64,000 nt of DNA from Cryomorphaceae bacterium (GTDB lineage Bacteria > Bacteroidota > Bacteroidia > Flavobacteriales_D > Sanyastnellaceae): positions 1 through 64,000 of the forward strand of contig WGNM01000027.1 of the NCBI GenBank assembly GCA_016124575.1, written 5' to 3'. The position numbers and the translations under genes are program-made. Shown here piece by piece: positions 37,601-46,825 of the stretch; within the stretch, counting starts at the first letter, position 1; each line of letters starts with the position of its first letter. The notes under the pieces are model-generated. The model was given only the letters and a program-made list of their open reading frames with translations, did not search any database and was not told where the DNA came from.

Positions 37601-40600
37601 CGTATTGACTGAAGAAATCGAAGACGGTGATTGTCCTGCTGAGTACATACTACGTCGCATCTTCCGTGGATTCGATGATTGTGGTAACGAAGTAATGGGT
37701 GTTCAGACTATCAACTTCGTTGATACTCAAGCTCCTTTCTTCACTGCTGTTCCAGACGCAATGACTATTGAATGTAACACCGATATCCCAGCTTCAGAAG
37801 CATTTGCATCTGATTTGTGTTCTGATGTTACTGTATCATACTCTGACGCTTATGCAGACAACGGATCTTGTCCACAAGAATACTACATGCTTCGCACATT
37901 CGTAGCGATTGATGCATGTGGAAATTCTGCTGAAGCAACTCAATTGATTCACATCGTAGACACCACAGCACCAATATTTGATGCTTACGAAGTGTCTATC
38001 TCAATGCCATGTGATAACATCGAAGTACTTCTATTGACTGCTACAGACAACTGTGGTAACGTAGAAGTTTCTTACAACGATACTCAGGTTTCAGGTGGTT
38101 GTGCAGGTCACATCATCCGCGACTTCGTTGCAGTTGATGAGTGTGGTAACGAAGCTTACGCTCAGCAAGTAATCATTCTTGTTGATGAAGTAGCTCCAGT
38201 TATTACTGCTGGTCCTGCCGATATGGTTATCGAGTGTGATCAAGAAGTACCTGGTTGTAACGTAGAATTGATTTCTTACGAAGACAACTGTACTGAAGTA
38301 GAAGTATCATGTGCTGATGTTGTAGCTGCTGGCGATTGTCCACAGGAATACACCATCACCCGCACTTACACTGCTGAAGACAACTGTGGAAACACTTCAA
38401 CTTACGTTCAGACTATCAGTGTTGTTGATACAACAGCACCATACTTTGAATTTGTTGCTCAGAGTGTTACAATTGAATGTGATCAAGATGTACCAGCTCC
38501 AGCTGCTGAAGTTGGTGACAACTGCGGAGATGCAACATGGACTGTTTCGGGTGTTACTACTCCTGGAGAATGTGATAGCGAATACGTAATGGTACGCACT
38601 TACACTGCTACTGATGCTTGTGGAAACACATCAACAGAAGAGCAAGTGATCACCGTTGTTGACACAACAGCTCCTGAGTTCACATTTGTACCAGGTCCTG
38701 TTACTTTGGAATGCGATCAGGAAATGCCTGCACCATCTGCGACAGCAACCGACAACTGCAGTGAACCTGTAGTTTCACATGTTGACGTTGTTGTACCAGG
38801 TCAGTGTGCAAACGAGTACACAGTTGTACGCACTTACACAGCTACGGATGCTTGTGGAAATGTTGCTACAGCAGAGCAATCTGTTAGCTTCATTGACACT
38901 ACGGCACCTGTATTTGATGCTTACACTATTTTCAACCAGATTCAGTGCGATGAGGCCTTGGATTTTCCAATGCTTACAGCCACTGATAACTGCGGTGAAG
39001 TAACCGTTACTTGCATCTACACACCAGTATCTGGTGGTTGCGCCGGAAACATCATTCGTGATTGTGTAGCTACTGATGCTTGTGGGAACACAACAACTGC
39101 TCAGCAAATCTTCCAATTGGTTGACAATACTGCGCCAGTATTTGTTTCAGGTCCTGCAGACATGATCATTGAATGTGGAAACGATGTACCGGGTTGTGAT
39201 GTGGAATCTGTAGTTGTTGAAGACAACTGTACAGCTTTCGAAGTAACATGTGCAGATGTAGTAGTTGCTGGCGATTGTCCTGCAGAATACACCATCACAC
39301 GCACCTACACTGCGATTGATAACTGCATGAACATGTCTACTTACGTTCAGACCATCAGTGTTGTTGATACAACAATGCCTTGGATTGAGTACGTAGGTGC
39401 AGATGCTACCATCGAATGTGATCAAGCAATTCCAGCTGCTGAAGCTTTGGTTGGCGACAACTGTGGCGATGCAACATGGACATCAGCTGATGCAATCATC
39501 GCTGGTGAGTGTGCAAACGAGTACACACTTTTACGCACTTACACTGCCACTGACGAATGTGGAAACACAAACTCAGCAGTTCAAACAATATACGTTGTAG
39601 ACACTACTGCACCATACTTTGTATCGGTTGCGCCAAGTGTAACCATTGAATGTGATCAAGATATGCCAGTTCCAGCAGCTGAGGTTGCTGACAACTGTGG
39701 AGATGCTACATGGACAGTTTCTGGAGTAATAACTCCAGGACAGTGTGCAAATGAATACGTAATGGTTCGCACTTACACTGCTACTGATGCTTGTGGAAAC
39801 ACAGCAACTACTGAGCAAGTGATCACCGTTGTAGATACAACAGCACCGTTCTTCATCTCTGTTGAGCCAAGCGTAACCATAGAGTGTGATGAAGACATGC
39901 CTGCTCCAGCTGCTGAGGTTGGTGACAACTGCGGAGATGCTACATGGACAGTTTCGGGTGTTACAACTCCAGGTGAGTGTGCAAACGAATATGTTATGGT
40001 TCGCACCTATGTAGCAAGTGATGCATGTGGAAACACAACTAGTGCTACACAAACCATCACGGTTATTGATACAACTGCACCAATCTTCTCGTTTGTTGCA
40101 CCAAGCGTTACCATTCAGTGTGATCAGGAATTGCCGGCTCCAGCGGCTCAGGTGACCGACAACTGCGGTGATGCAACATGGACAGTTTCAGGTGTTACAA
40201 CGCCTGGAGCATGTGCAAATGAATATGTAATGGTTCGTACTTATGTGGCTGTTGATGCATGTGGAAACATGACAGAAGCAACACAAACAATCACTGTTGT
40301 CGACACCGTTGCTCCTGAGTTTATGGAGTATGGCGATAGCGTTACAATAGAGTGCACAATGGAGATTCCAGCACCTTATTCATACGTTATTGACAACTGT
40401 GATGAGCTAGTTGATGTTGTTGTAACTGATGTTACTGCAGCAGGTGATTGTCCACAAGAGTACACCATCACGCGTACCTACACTGCAACTGATGATTGTG
40501 GCAACAGCTCATCTGTACAGCAAGTGATCACGGTTGTAGATACTACAGCACCAATGTTCACTTCAGTTCCTCAGAACAACGAGATCAGCTGCGATGCGAA

Positions 40601-42149
40601 TCTTCCAACAGAAGAAGCAACAGCAACTGACAACTGTGGAATTGTTACAGTTATGTCATCTGACCAGATCATTCCTGGACAGTGTGCTAACGCATACACA
40701 GTAGTTCGTACTTGGGTAGCAACAGACGAGTGTGGTAACTCTAGCGAAGCTGAGACCATGTACTACGTTTACGACAACCAAGCACCAGTATTCACTACAG
40801 TGTTGACGGATGTTGTTGCAGAGTGTGCAGACGAAGTTCCGGCAGCTCCTGAAGTGGCGGCTACCGACAACTGTGGAGAAGTGCTTATTTCAATGACAAG
40901 CTCAATAGAGTTTGATGATTGTGGTAACTACTATGCAGTATATACTTACTACGCTGAAGACGCTTGCGGAAATCAGGCGGATCCAATTTTCTACACCGTA
41001 ACCGTTCTTGACGAAACAGCACCTGTTTTTGATCAAGAGTTAGAAGCGAATGTAGTTCTAGATTGTACAGAGGAAGTTCCAGCTGCACCAGTTTGCACTG
41101 CAACCGACAACTGTGCAGGTGAAGTAGAAGTTAGCTACGAAGAAGTGCTACTTGGAGATCTTCCTGCTGAAGGAAGCATTGCTGATTGTTTGGCATTGAC
41201 TCCTGCTGCATACGAAGATGGCGAGACATGCAATGGACTAGACCCTTGGAGTTTGATATTGTTTAGTTTTGATGATGCTGATGCAGTATTGTATAGCTCT
41301 TTAGAAGTGAACTTTGTTCAATACCCTGATGGTTCAGCAACATTAACAGGTTCTGTTGTTCGCAACGATGATCCATCTCGTGGTTGGGACATCAGCGTAA
41401 ACTTCGCAAACGGAATGGATTGGGCATCTTGGTCAACCCAAGCTTTCCCTACAGGATACAAAGATGATTGTAACCTTTCAGGTGACAATCACCTTGATTG
41501 GACTTACTACATCATGCAAGCAGGAGCTACACTTACTGGATGGGGAGCAAACGCAGGTTCTACTTTGAACCTTGCTCACGCGCCTAGTAACCTATACTAC
41601 GGTTACCAAGTTGGTGTTGCAGCAAACAACGTTAACGTAGACTACGGTAGCGGTGGCTGGTTCACTTACAGTGGTTTGTACCAAGGTAACAGCGTTTCTG
41701 GAGCTGGTGACTTCGCATTCGATCACGATTGCTGTCCGCGTTACTCAATCGAGCGCACTTGGTGTGCATCTGATTGTACAGGTAACGAGACCTGTTTCAC
41801 ACAGACCATTTCTTTCGAAGATCTTGGCTTGACTCCTCCAGCAGTTGGTGGTGATTTCCAAGAAGTGACTGTTGCGAAAGGTGAAGACTTCGTTTTGACG
41901 AAAGTTCAACCTAACCCAGCGTACGACAACACGATGATCGAATTCTACAGCGACAAGAACAACACAGTTGTACTTGAAGTATTGGATATGAGCGGACGTC
42001 GCGTTGCTACCTTGTACGAAGGAACAGTTATCAAAGGTCAGACATACCGCAACACGTTGAATGCAGCTCTAATGCAGAGTGGTGTTTACACTGTACGTTT
42101 GTCTTCTTTGACTCAATCAGCACACGCTAAGTTGATTGTAACTCGATAA
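34614..42149 (+). CDS. Giant secreted HYR-repeat protein with T9SS sorting domain
   Basis: 2511 residues. A long N-terminus with a signal peptide (core near 25-40) is followed by a pre-peptidase-like domain (about 44-185). About 23 HYR/Ig-like repeats of 70-80 residues run from about 190 to 2400. A typical unit reads TIECDQ..PAP..TDNCG..G.C.NEY..RTYTATDACGN..QTITVVDTTAP, with four Cys likely forming disulfides. Two homologous ~190-residue domains interrupt the array at 405-600 and 2187-2375. The C-terminus (about 2430-2511) is a T9SS type A sorting domain. Probably a surface adhesin or matrix protein. It has its own strong promoter and terminator. Confidence 0.92.
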   Translation: MKHSTSAALSSFVRCTWTSVTDYATVGLVTIALLMSTFVFGQGSVPSNDLCSGALPILCGEQLDGTTEFANSDGLEFCGNTPFDQVAGEPGVWFKHAGTNAFVTLTLDEADSQDNFDTFVGVYTGSCNDLVCLTGDDDSGVGLNSSVTFLGESGVEYFLYVTGWDPDGEADGDNGPFNFSLSCVPACSPEITISCPADVTVECGTDISPESLNLLPLIDSNDCVGDLTITFMDDQISNNSCPLVIARTWIATDGETTEMCTQTITVQDTQAPVFTAFPEDMTIECFGGGLEEVLSYLDDNDVQFPEFTDNCGAELIYEPFLITEGLECPVVAICGKQFTVVDACGNSVERLFTVTITDYTGPEFSAFDAEVLVSCLEDVPGPESLTATDACSGSEFEVETFESNTGELINSCDLSTAFGPGDDWALWLPSLYDAGITSSANFLFDANGGHFDQFIDGTAHMYGTIVNDVNPNESFVVDFWFENAADWATWSGLGRNVKDDLGCAADGNLFETYTYYEMVNGFSTMTGAGDLAGSSLSFYHMPDSYYFGLQIGLGANNKNCGYGLSAWFTYDGFINGEWIEGHGDVNADASCEPNFNTDCANNTEFTYIYRAVDACGNPSIAFQTIIVNDEIAPEFVDFPADITVDCQNYPVEIPEVSAVDNCIGEVTIIYLGETTAAGECANEFVVTHSWAAFDICDNRADISWNVNVVDNEAPVMEGLPAAEVTAECDAVPAAPEVTATDNCSLVDAIELSFEENIQEGNCVGNYTIIRVWSATDECGNTSDFTQVINVQDTTAPTFDAYVYYTAIPCEDVDAYTLTASDNCGSASVEIIEEVLQSGGCMGVLYRVYEATDECGNVSSVEQYITITDTTAPSLVNVPEDMTVECSDVSMNDDGYFFSAGDVYGVDNCANEVTITYSESVQEDGDDCPQSYIIVRTWVATDYCEHETTDEQIVTVIDTTSPEFVEFPGDLIVECSDEFPAVVYPIGVDNCDESVEIVLTEEIEDGDCPAEYILRRIFRGFDDCGNEVMGVQTINFVDTQAPFFTAVPDAMTIECNTDIPASEAFASDLCSDVTVSYSDAYADNGSCPQEYYMLRTFVAIDACGNSAEATQLIHIVDTTAPIFDAYEVSISMPCDNIEVLLLTATDNCGNVEVSYNDTQVSGGCAGHIIRDFVAVDECGNEAYAQQVIILVDEVAPVITAGPADMVIECDQEVPGCNVELISYEDNCTEVEVSCADVVAAGDCPQEYTITRTYTAEDNCGNTSTYVQTISVVDTTAPYFEFVAQSVTIECDQDVPAPAAEVGDNCGDATWTVSGVTTPGECDSEYVMVRTYTATDACGNTSTEEQVITVVDTTAPEFTFVPGPVTLECDQEMPAPSATATDNCSEPVVSHVDVVVPGQCANEYTVVRTYTATDACGNVATAEQSVSFIDTTAPVFDAYTIFNQIQCDEALDFPMLTATDNCGEVTVTCIYTPVSGGCAGNIIRDCVATDACGNTTTAQQIFQLVDNTAPVFVSGPADMIIECGNDVPGCDVESVVVEDNCTAFEVTCADVVVAGDCPAEYTITRTYTAIDNCMNMSTYVQTISVVDTTMPWIEYVGADATIECDQAIPAAEALVGDNCGDATWTSADAIIAGECANEYTLLRTYTATDECGNTNSAVQTIYVVDTTAPYFVSVAPSVTIECDQDMPVPAAEVADNCGDATWTVSGVITPGQCANEYVMVRTYTATDACGNTATTEQVITVVDTTAPFFISVEPSVTIECDEDMPAPAAEVGDNCGDATWTVSGVTTPGECANEYVMVRTYVASDACGNTTSATQTITVIDTTAPIFSFVAPSVTIQCDQELPAPAAQVTDNCGDATWTVSGVTTPGACANEYVMVRTYVAVDACGNMTEATQTITVVDTVAPEFMEYGDSVTIECTMEIPAPYSYVIDNCDELVDVVVTDVTAAGDCPQEYTITRTYTATDDCGNSSSVQQVITVVDTTAPMFTSVPQNNEISCDANLPTEEATATDNCGIVTVMSSDQIIPGQCANAYTVVRTWVATDECGNSSEAETMYYVYDNQAPVFTTVLTDVVAECADEVPAAPEVAATDNCGEVLISMTSSIEFDDCGNYYAVYTYYAEDACGNQADPIFYTVTVLDETAPVFDQELEANVVLDCTEEVPAAPVCTATDNCAGEVEVSYEEVLLGDLPAEGSIADCLALTPAAYEDGETCNGLDPWSLILFSFDDADAVLYSSLEVNFVQYPDGSATLTGSVVRNDDPSRGWDISVNFANGMDWASWSTQAFPTGYKDDCNLSGDNHLDWTYYIMQAGATLTGWGANAGSTLNLAHAPSNLYYGYQVGVAANNVNVDYGSGGWFTYSGLYQGNSVSGAGDFAFDHDCCPRYSIERTWCASDCTGNETCFTQTISFEDLGLTPPAVGGDFQEVTVAKGEDFVLTKVQPNPAYDNTMIEFYSDKNNTVVLEVLDMSGRRVATLYEGTVIKGQTYRNTLNAALMQSGVYTVRLSSLTQSAHAKLIVTR
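35814..36400 (+). other. Non-repeat domain copy 1 in the giant protein
   Basis: About residues 401-595, inserted in the third repeat. Key parts are DDWALWLPS, GTAHMYGTIVND, VVDFWFENAADWATWS, TGAGDLAGSSLSFYHMPD, YYFGLQIGLGANNKN and GYGLSAWFTYDGF. It matches copy 2 at 41171 along its length. Beta-rich; function unknown. Confidence 0.75.
41171..41745 (+). other. Non-repeat domain copy 2 in the giant protein
   Basis: About residues 2187-2376, inserted in the last repeat. The parts that match copy 1 are GSATLTGSVVRNDDPSRGW, VNFANGMDWASWS, GANAGSTLNLAHAPSNLYYG and GYQVGVAANNVN with GGWFTYSGLY. The two copies bracket nearly the whole repeat array. Confidence 0.75.
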
Positions 42150-42168
42150 TTAGAATCTCAATAAAAAG

Positions 42169-42206
42169 AGAGGCTGTTCTGAAAAGAGCAGCCTCTTTTT
42201 TTTTTG
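42169..42206 (+). terminator. Strong Rho-independent terminator
   Basis: AGAGGCTGTTCT (42169-42180), loop GAAA, AGAGCAGCCTCT (42185-42196), with one G-T pair, then a run of ten T. It ends the giant gene's transcript 20 bases after its stop. Confidence 0.92.
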
Positions 42207-42290
42207 TTAACATCCGCCGAGTGAGGCGAAACAATGTTGCCGATTGGCAATGAAAGTAGCCCTCAACTTTTCTAACTTGCGGCACACATT

Positions 42291-44753
42291 ATGGCTGGCT
42301 TAGCAACATTCATCGACGTCATTATTCCCATCGCCATTCCAAATTTGCTTACTTATCGGGTTCCGAGAGAGTTGGAAACTTTGGTAGGCATTGGGCATCG
42401 CGTAATTGTGCCATTGGGGAAGAATAAGTTGCAGACCGCCATCGCAGTCAAAGTTCATTCTGAACCGCCCGCTAAATACGAAGCGAAGTATGTAGAAGCA
42501 TTGCTAGACGATGTTCCTGTGGTATCGCAGCAGCAGATCAAGTTCTGGATGTGGATGGCCGACTATTACATGTGCACAGCTGGGGAAGTGGCTGCCAGCG
42601 CCTTGTTATCGAGTTTGAAGTTAGCTAGCGAAACAAAGCTCGTTTTGCGAGAAGGCTATCGCGATCTCGATACCAATGAATTGACAGACAGGGAGTTTCT
42701 TGTGATAGAAGCTCTAGAGGTAAAGGGCGAGTTGGAGATTAAAGATGTAAATGAGATTACGGGCATAAAAACCGTCCATCCGCTTATTAAGCGACTGATG
42801 GAGAAAGGTTTTATAACCACACTTGAAGAACTCAAAGAAAAGTACACACCGAAGACCGCTGATTTTCTAATACTGTCGGATAAAGCGAAAGATGAGCAGT
42901 GGTTGGAACAAGTGATCAATGAATTGGAACGCAGGGCACCGAAGCAGTTGGACCTGTTGTTTGCCTATTTGCGAGAAGATCCGGATCGGTTAGGCGTAAA
43001 CAAAGTCAAGCTGCAAAAGATGGCTGGCGTTGATGCCTCGGTTGCACGCAAATTGGAAGAGAAAGAGGTGCTCCATATTGAAACACGCGTGATAGATCGC
43101 ATGCCCGTGTTTGATGGAGAGACCGAGTTGAGCAAATCGCTGAGTGAAGACCAAACCCGTGCATTGGAAGAAACAAAAACGCACTTCGAAACACAAGAAG
43201 TTGTGCTTATGCACGGGGTAACGGGATCGGGAAAAACGGAAGTGTACATAAAACTTATTGAAGAGGCGGTATCTCAGGGACGCCAAGTATTGTATTTGCT
43301 GCCAGAAATAGCGTTAACAACGCAGTTGATTTCAAGGTTACGGGTTCATTTTGGTGAAAAAATCGGAGTGTATCATTCCAAGTTCAATTCGAATGAACGA
43401 TTGGAGACATGGCGTAAAGCGATGATACCTGGAGGATATGATATTGTCATAGGTGCGCGATCATCGCTGTTTTTGCCATTTCGCGATCTCGGCTTGATCA
43501 TCGTTGATGAAGAACATGAATCAAGTTTCAAGCAATACGATCCAGCTCCGCGATACAACGGCAGAGATGCAGCCATTGTGCTAGGAAAACTATACAATGC
43601 CAAGGTGCTTTTAGGCAGCGCGACACCAAGTATTGAGTCATTTTACAACGCCACGAATGGCAGGTACGGACTGGTAACAATGACACGCCGACATGGCAAT
43701 ATGGTGATGCCCGAGATACAATGTGCAGATGTAAGAAAAGAGACCAAGCGCAAAACCATGCGTTCTCACTTTGCGTCTTTTTTGGTAGAGCAGATCGAGC
43801 AGACCTTGAAGAATGAAAAGCAGATAATATTATTTCAGAACAGGAGAGGGTATGCACCTTTGTGGCAATGCCGTACATGTGGATGGGTGCCGCAATGCAC
43901 GCGTTGTGATGTTAGTTTGACATACCATAAGCGCGATCACCATTTGAGTTGCCACTATTGTGGATATACGCAGCAACCGCCGGGCAAATGTGAGGCTTGC
44001 GGCAGTTACGACCTCAAATCGGTTGGTTTTGGAACAGAGAAGATTGAAGAAGACCTGACCGCGATGTTTCCAAAGGCGCGAATAGCACGGATGGACCTTG
44101 ATACCACCCGATCGAAACATGCGTATCATGAGATTCTAACGGCATTTGACCAGGGTGATATCGACATACTTGTCGGTACACAAATGGTGACAAAAGGATT
44201 GGACTTTGAACACGTAGCCCTAGTTGGTGTTTTGAACGCTGATCAGATGTTGCATTTTCCTGATTTCAGAAGTTTCGAACGCGCTTTTCAGCTGATGACC
44301 CAGGTTGCAGGACGAGCAGGGCGGAAGCATGAAAGAGGAAATGTGATTATACAAACCTTTCAGCCCGACCATTTTGTCGTTCTAAAAGTCATGGAGCACG
44401 ATTACCACGGAATGTATGAGCAAGAGTTGAGGGAGCGGCGAAAGTATCATTACCCGCCCTTTATGCGACTTATAAAGCTGAATTGTAGACACAAAGATGA
44501 AGCGTATTTGAAAGAAGGCGTTGGGGTTTTGGCATCGATGCTACGAGACAAGTTCGGCGATCGGGTTATTGGTCCTGAAACACCCTATGTGGCGCGGATA
44601 AATAACTATTACCACCGCAATATTTTGCTCAAAATTGAGCGAGAAGCATCAACGATTAAATTCAAGGAGATATTGCGAGGGGTGCTGGATGCTTTTCATG
44701 GCGATGCAGATAGACGAACAATTCGCATTCAGCCCGACGTAGATCCCATGTGA
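42291..44753 (+). CDS. priA: Primosomal protein N' (PriA helicase)
   Basis: 820 residues, the replication-restart helicase that reloads the replisome at stalled forks. Visible are the 3'-DNA-binding N-terminus (FIDVIIPIAIPNLLTYRVP), Walker A GVTGSGKTEV (about residue 308), Walker B/DEEH in IIVDEEHESSFKQ, and the cysteine-rich zinc region with CRTCGWVPQCTRC and CHYCGY plus CEACGS. Helicase motifs V-VI follow (GTQMVTKGLDFEHV, QVAGRAGR). Length is usual for Bacteroidota PriA. It ends directly next to the converging PLP protein gene with no gap. Confidence 0.96.
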   Translation: MAGLATFIDVIIPIAIPNLLTYRVPRELETLVGIGHRVIVPLGKNKLQTAIAVKVHSEPPAKYEAKYVEALLDDVPVVSQQQIKFWMWMADYYMCTAGEVAASALLSSLKLASETKLVLREGYRDLDTNELTDREFLVIEALEVKGELEIKDVNEITGIKTVHPLIKRLMEKGFITTLEELKEKYTPKTADFLILSDKAKDEQWLEQVINELERRAPKQLDLLFAYLREDPDRLGVNKVKLQKMAGVDASVARKLEEKEVLHIETRVIDRMPVFDGETELSKSLSEDQTRALEETKTHFETQEVVLMHGVTGSGKTEVYIKLIEEAVSQGRQVLYLLPEIALTTQLISRLRVHFGEKIGVYHSKFNSNERLETWRKAMIPGGYDIVIGARSSLFLPFRDLGLIIVDEEHESSFKQYDPAPRYNGRDAAIVLGKLYNAKVLLGSATPSIESFYNATNGRYGLVTMTRRHGNMVMPEIQCADVRKETKRKTMRSHFASFLVEQIEQTLKNEKQIILFQNRRGYAPLWQCRTCGWVPQCTRCDVSLTYHKRDHHLSCHYCGYTQQPPGKCEACGSYDLKSVGFGTEKIEEDLTAMFPKARIARMDLDTTRSKHAYHEILTAFDQGDIDILVGTQMVTKGLDFEHVALVGVLNADQMLHFPDFRSFERAFQLMTQVAGRAGRKHERGNVIIQTFQPDHFVVLKVMEHDYHGMYEQELRERRKYHYPPFMRLIKLNCRHKDEAYLKEGVGVLASMLRDKFGDRVIGPETPYVARINNYYHRNILLKIEREASTIKFKEILRGVLDAFHGDADRRTIRIQPDVDPM

Positions 44754-45431
44754 TCAGCGATACTCGCGTGCACCGAAAATACTACTGCCAATTCTCACCA
44801 TTGTACTTCCTTCTTCGATAGCGATTTGATAGTCGCCACTCATGCCCATGGAAAGGGTATCGAAATCATTGTTGAGTAAGATCTTCGAGGCATCAAAAAT
44901 GGACTTTAACCCTCGGAATTCACTTCTTACTTGGCTATCCTCGTTGGTAAAGGTAGCCATGCCCATTAGTCCGCGCAGTCTGACATTCGGCAGGTTATTC
45001 CATCGTTTTGAAGCAAGAAATTCATTTAACTCCGCAGCATCGAAACCAAATTTTGTTTCTTCAGCGGCGATGTGTACTTGCAGTAAGACGTCGATTACAC
45101 GGTTGTTAGCAGCAGCGCGTTTTTGGATTTCTTCAAGTAATTTTTCACTGTCTACGGCATGAATGAGCGTTACAAAAGGGGCGATGTACTTCACCTTATT
45201 GCTTTGCAGATGACCGATCAAATGCCATTGAATATCCTTCGCTAAAATGGTTGCTTTCACCTCCATTTCCTGAACTTTATTCTCCCCGAAAACACGATGT
45301 CCGGCCCGATAAGCAACTTCAATGGCCTCTGAAGGATGCGTTTTCGATACAGCAACCAGTGTTACATGAGGTGGAATGGTAGCTTTTATTTCAGCTAGAT
45401 TGTCTGTTATTTCTTTGTCTGAAGCTGTCAT
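44754..45431 (-). CDS. YggS family PLP-binding homeostasis protein
   Basis: 225 residues, a fold-type III PLP protein of the YggS/PLPBP family, which keeps free pyridoxal phosphate in balance. The PLP lysine is K30 in VAVSKTHP. Other marks are GENKVQEMEVK, WHLIGHLQSNKVKYI, and LSMGMSGDYQIAIEEGSTMVRIGS near the C-terminus. Its stop abuts that of priA. The 5' end overlaps the DUF1015 gene by 4 bases, so the two are probably coupled. Confidence 0.94.
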   Translation of the reverse strand: MTASDKEITDNLAEIKATIPPHVTLVAVSKTHPSEAIEVAYRAGHRVFGENKVQEMEVKATILAKDIQWHLIGHLQSNKVKYIAPFVTLIHAVDSEKLLEEIQKRAAANNRVIDVLLQVHIAAEETKFGFDAAELNEFLASKRWNNLPNVRLRGLMGMATFTNEDSQVRSEFRGLKSIFDASKILLNNDFDTLSMGMSGDYQIAIEEGSTMVRIGSSIFGAREYR

Positions 45432-46654
45432 TTGTCGGCATTGAATTCATAAATAACCAGACCACTGCGCAGCTTCGGCTCAATCCACGTGCTTTTTGGC
45501 GGCATTGTTTTACCCAGATCAGAAATAAGTTTTAGCTGATCGAAAGGTACAGGGTGAAGTAAAAAAGCGCATTCAAACTTTCCCGAATCCACCATTTTGG
45601 TAATTTCATGAATCCCCGTTGTTTCGGGCTCAAAGGCAATGCGGTTGTCGTTACGGAGGTCAGTAATTCCCAATATCGGTGAGAGGATGTTATTGGTGAG
45701 CCAGTCGGCATCGGGCAGTTCTAGGTGCACAGCCGGACTAAAATCAAGGCGATACCATTTGTTAGCCATGTAAAGGTCGATGGTTCCTACCTTCGGTAAA
45801 CGCGTTTTTTCGCCCAACTCGCTGATCGAGGCTACCTTTTCGAGTTCAGCTAAAAACCCTTCCGGACTTAGATTTCCGAGGTTTTTCACTAAGCGATGAT
45901 ATCCATGAATAACCAGTGCTGATGCCGGAATGATGTACGACATAAAGTAGTCGCTCATATCGGCCGCACTTCCCGTTTCTTTTCTCTTTCGCGCTAGCAG
46001 CGCGGATGATGCACTTCTGTGATGTCCGTCAGCAATATACATCGCATTTACCTTTCTGAAGTACGCCTCTATCTCAGCTATTTCAGCTAAATCATCGACA
46101 CGCCACAATTGATGCAGCACTTTATCAGCAGTCCGGAAATTGTACATTGGAACGCGGTTTCGCACATCCATGTAAAAGGCGTTCAGGTCGGGAATATCGG
46201 TATGGCAAAGAAGAATGGGCTCCGCGTTGAAGTTTGTTGCGTCTAGGTAATCACAAAAGAGTTCTTCTCTTTTTTGAAGCGTTTGCTCGTGGATTTTTAT
46301 CTTTCCGTTTTCATAGTCCGACACGCTTACGCCGCCTATGATTCCCGTGCAGTCGAGTCCATCCTTTGCCTGCCGGTAAACATAATAGGATGGATGCTCT
46401 TCAACTTCAAGACTTCCTTCTTCAACAAACTCTTCAAAGCGTTTTCGCACCCGCACAAATCGGTCTTGCGATCCTGGTTCAGAAGGCTTTTCACTATCAA
46501 AATCGGGGTGGATGATATGAATAAAGCTATACGGGTTGTATCGCAGCTTGTCTTTAAGCTGTTCTTCTGAATAAGTAACATACGACCTCGATGCTACCAA
46601 GTGGACAAGCTCAGGCAGTGGGCGATATGCTTTGAAAGGTTTTATTGTCGACAT
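45428..46654 (-). CDS. DUF1015 family protein
   Basis: 408 residues from MSTIKPFKAYRP at 46654; the frame is open to 46690 but similarity begins here. DUF1015 proteins are uncharacterised. The block YIADGHHRSASSALLARKR and the early IKPFKAYRPLPELV are the family marks. In many Bacteroidota the gene sits next to serA/serC; here these lie 4 kb away with a signalling pair between. It is coupled to the PLP protein gene downstream by a 4-base overlap. Confidence 0.88.
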   Translation of the reverse strand: MSTIKPFKAYRPLPELVHLVASRSYVTYSEEQLKDKLRYNPYSFIHIIHPDFDSEKPSEPGSQDRFVRVRKRFEEFVEEGSLEVEEHPSYYVYRQAKDGLDCTGIIGGVSVSDYENGKIKIHEQTLQKREELFCDYLDATNFNAEPILLCHTDIPDLNAFYMDVRNRVPMYNFRTADKVLHQLWRVDDLAEIAEIEAYFRKVNAMYIADGHHRSASSALLARKRKETGSAADMSDYFMSYIIPASALVIHGYHRLVKNLGNLSPEGFLAELEKVASISELGEKTRLPKVGTIDLYMANKWYRLDFSPAVHLELPDADWLTNNILSPILGITDLRNDNRIAFEPETTGIHEITKMVDSGKFECAFLLHPVPFDQLKLISDLGKTMPPKSTWIEPKLRSGLVIYEFNADK

Positions 46655-46808
46655 ACACTTAAAAAAATCCGGTGCAAGGAAAAGAAACACGTGAGACTCG
46701 CCAAATGTTTGACTCCTATACCGTGCGAAAGTACAGACATTCGGCTTATTTTAGGAGAATTAACCAAATTGAGTAGTTCTACCTATATGCACGTCGTTGA
46801 TTGACTGT

Positions 46809-46816
46809 ATTTTCGC
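46809..46816 (+). promoter_or_regulatory. -7-like element TATTTTCG
   Basis: One mismatch to TAnnTTTG, 10 bases before the sensor kinase ATG at 46826. The same octamer occurs before three other genes here. Confidence 0.4.
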
Positions 46817-46825
46817 TTTATAACC

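Larger units (their letters stand above)
35181..41815 (+). repeat. Array of ~23 HYR/Ig-like repeats
   Basis: Twenty-two junctions of the form D(T/N/E)xAP are countable, giving about 23 repeats. Repeats beginning at the 5th, 9th and 13th junction share a distinct type (FDAY start, SGGC centre), so a four-repeat block has been duplicated. At DNA level, copies with identical protein differ at several synonymous positions (for example 38518 and 39925 regions), so duplication is not very recent. Confidence 0.85.

Noticed and set aside
39573-40052. 159-residue minus-strand ORF in the giant gene
   Set aside because: It is a shadow of repetitive coding sequence; several such frames occur opposite the HYR repeats.
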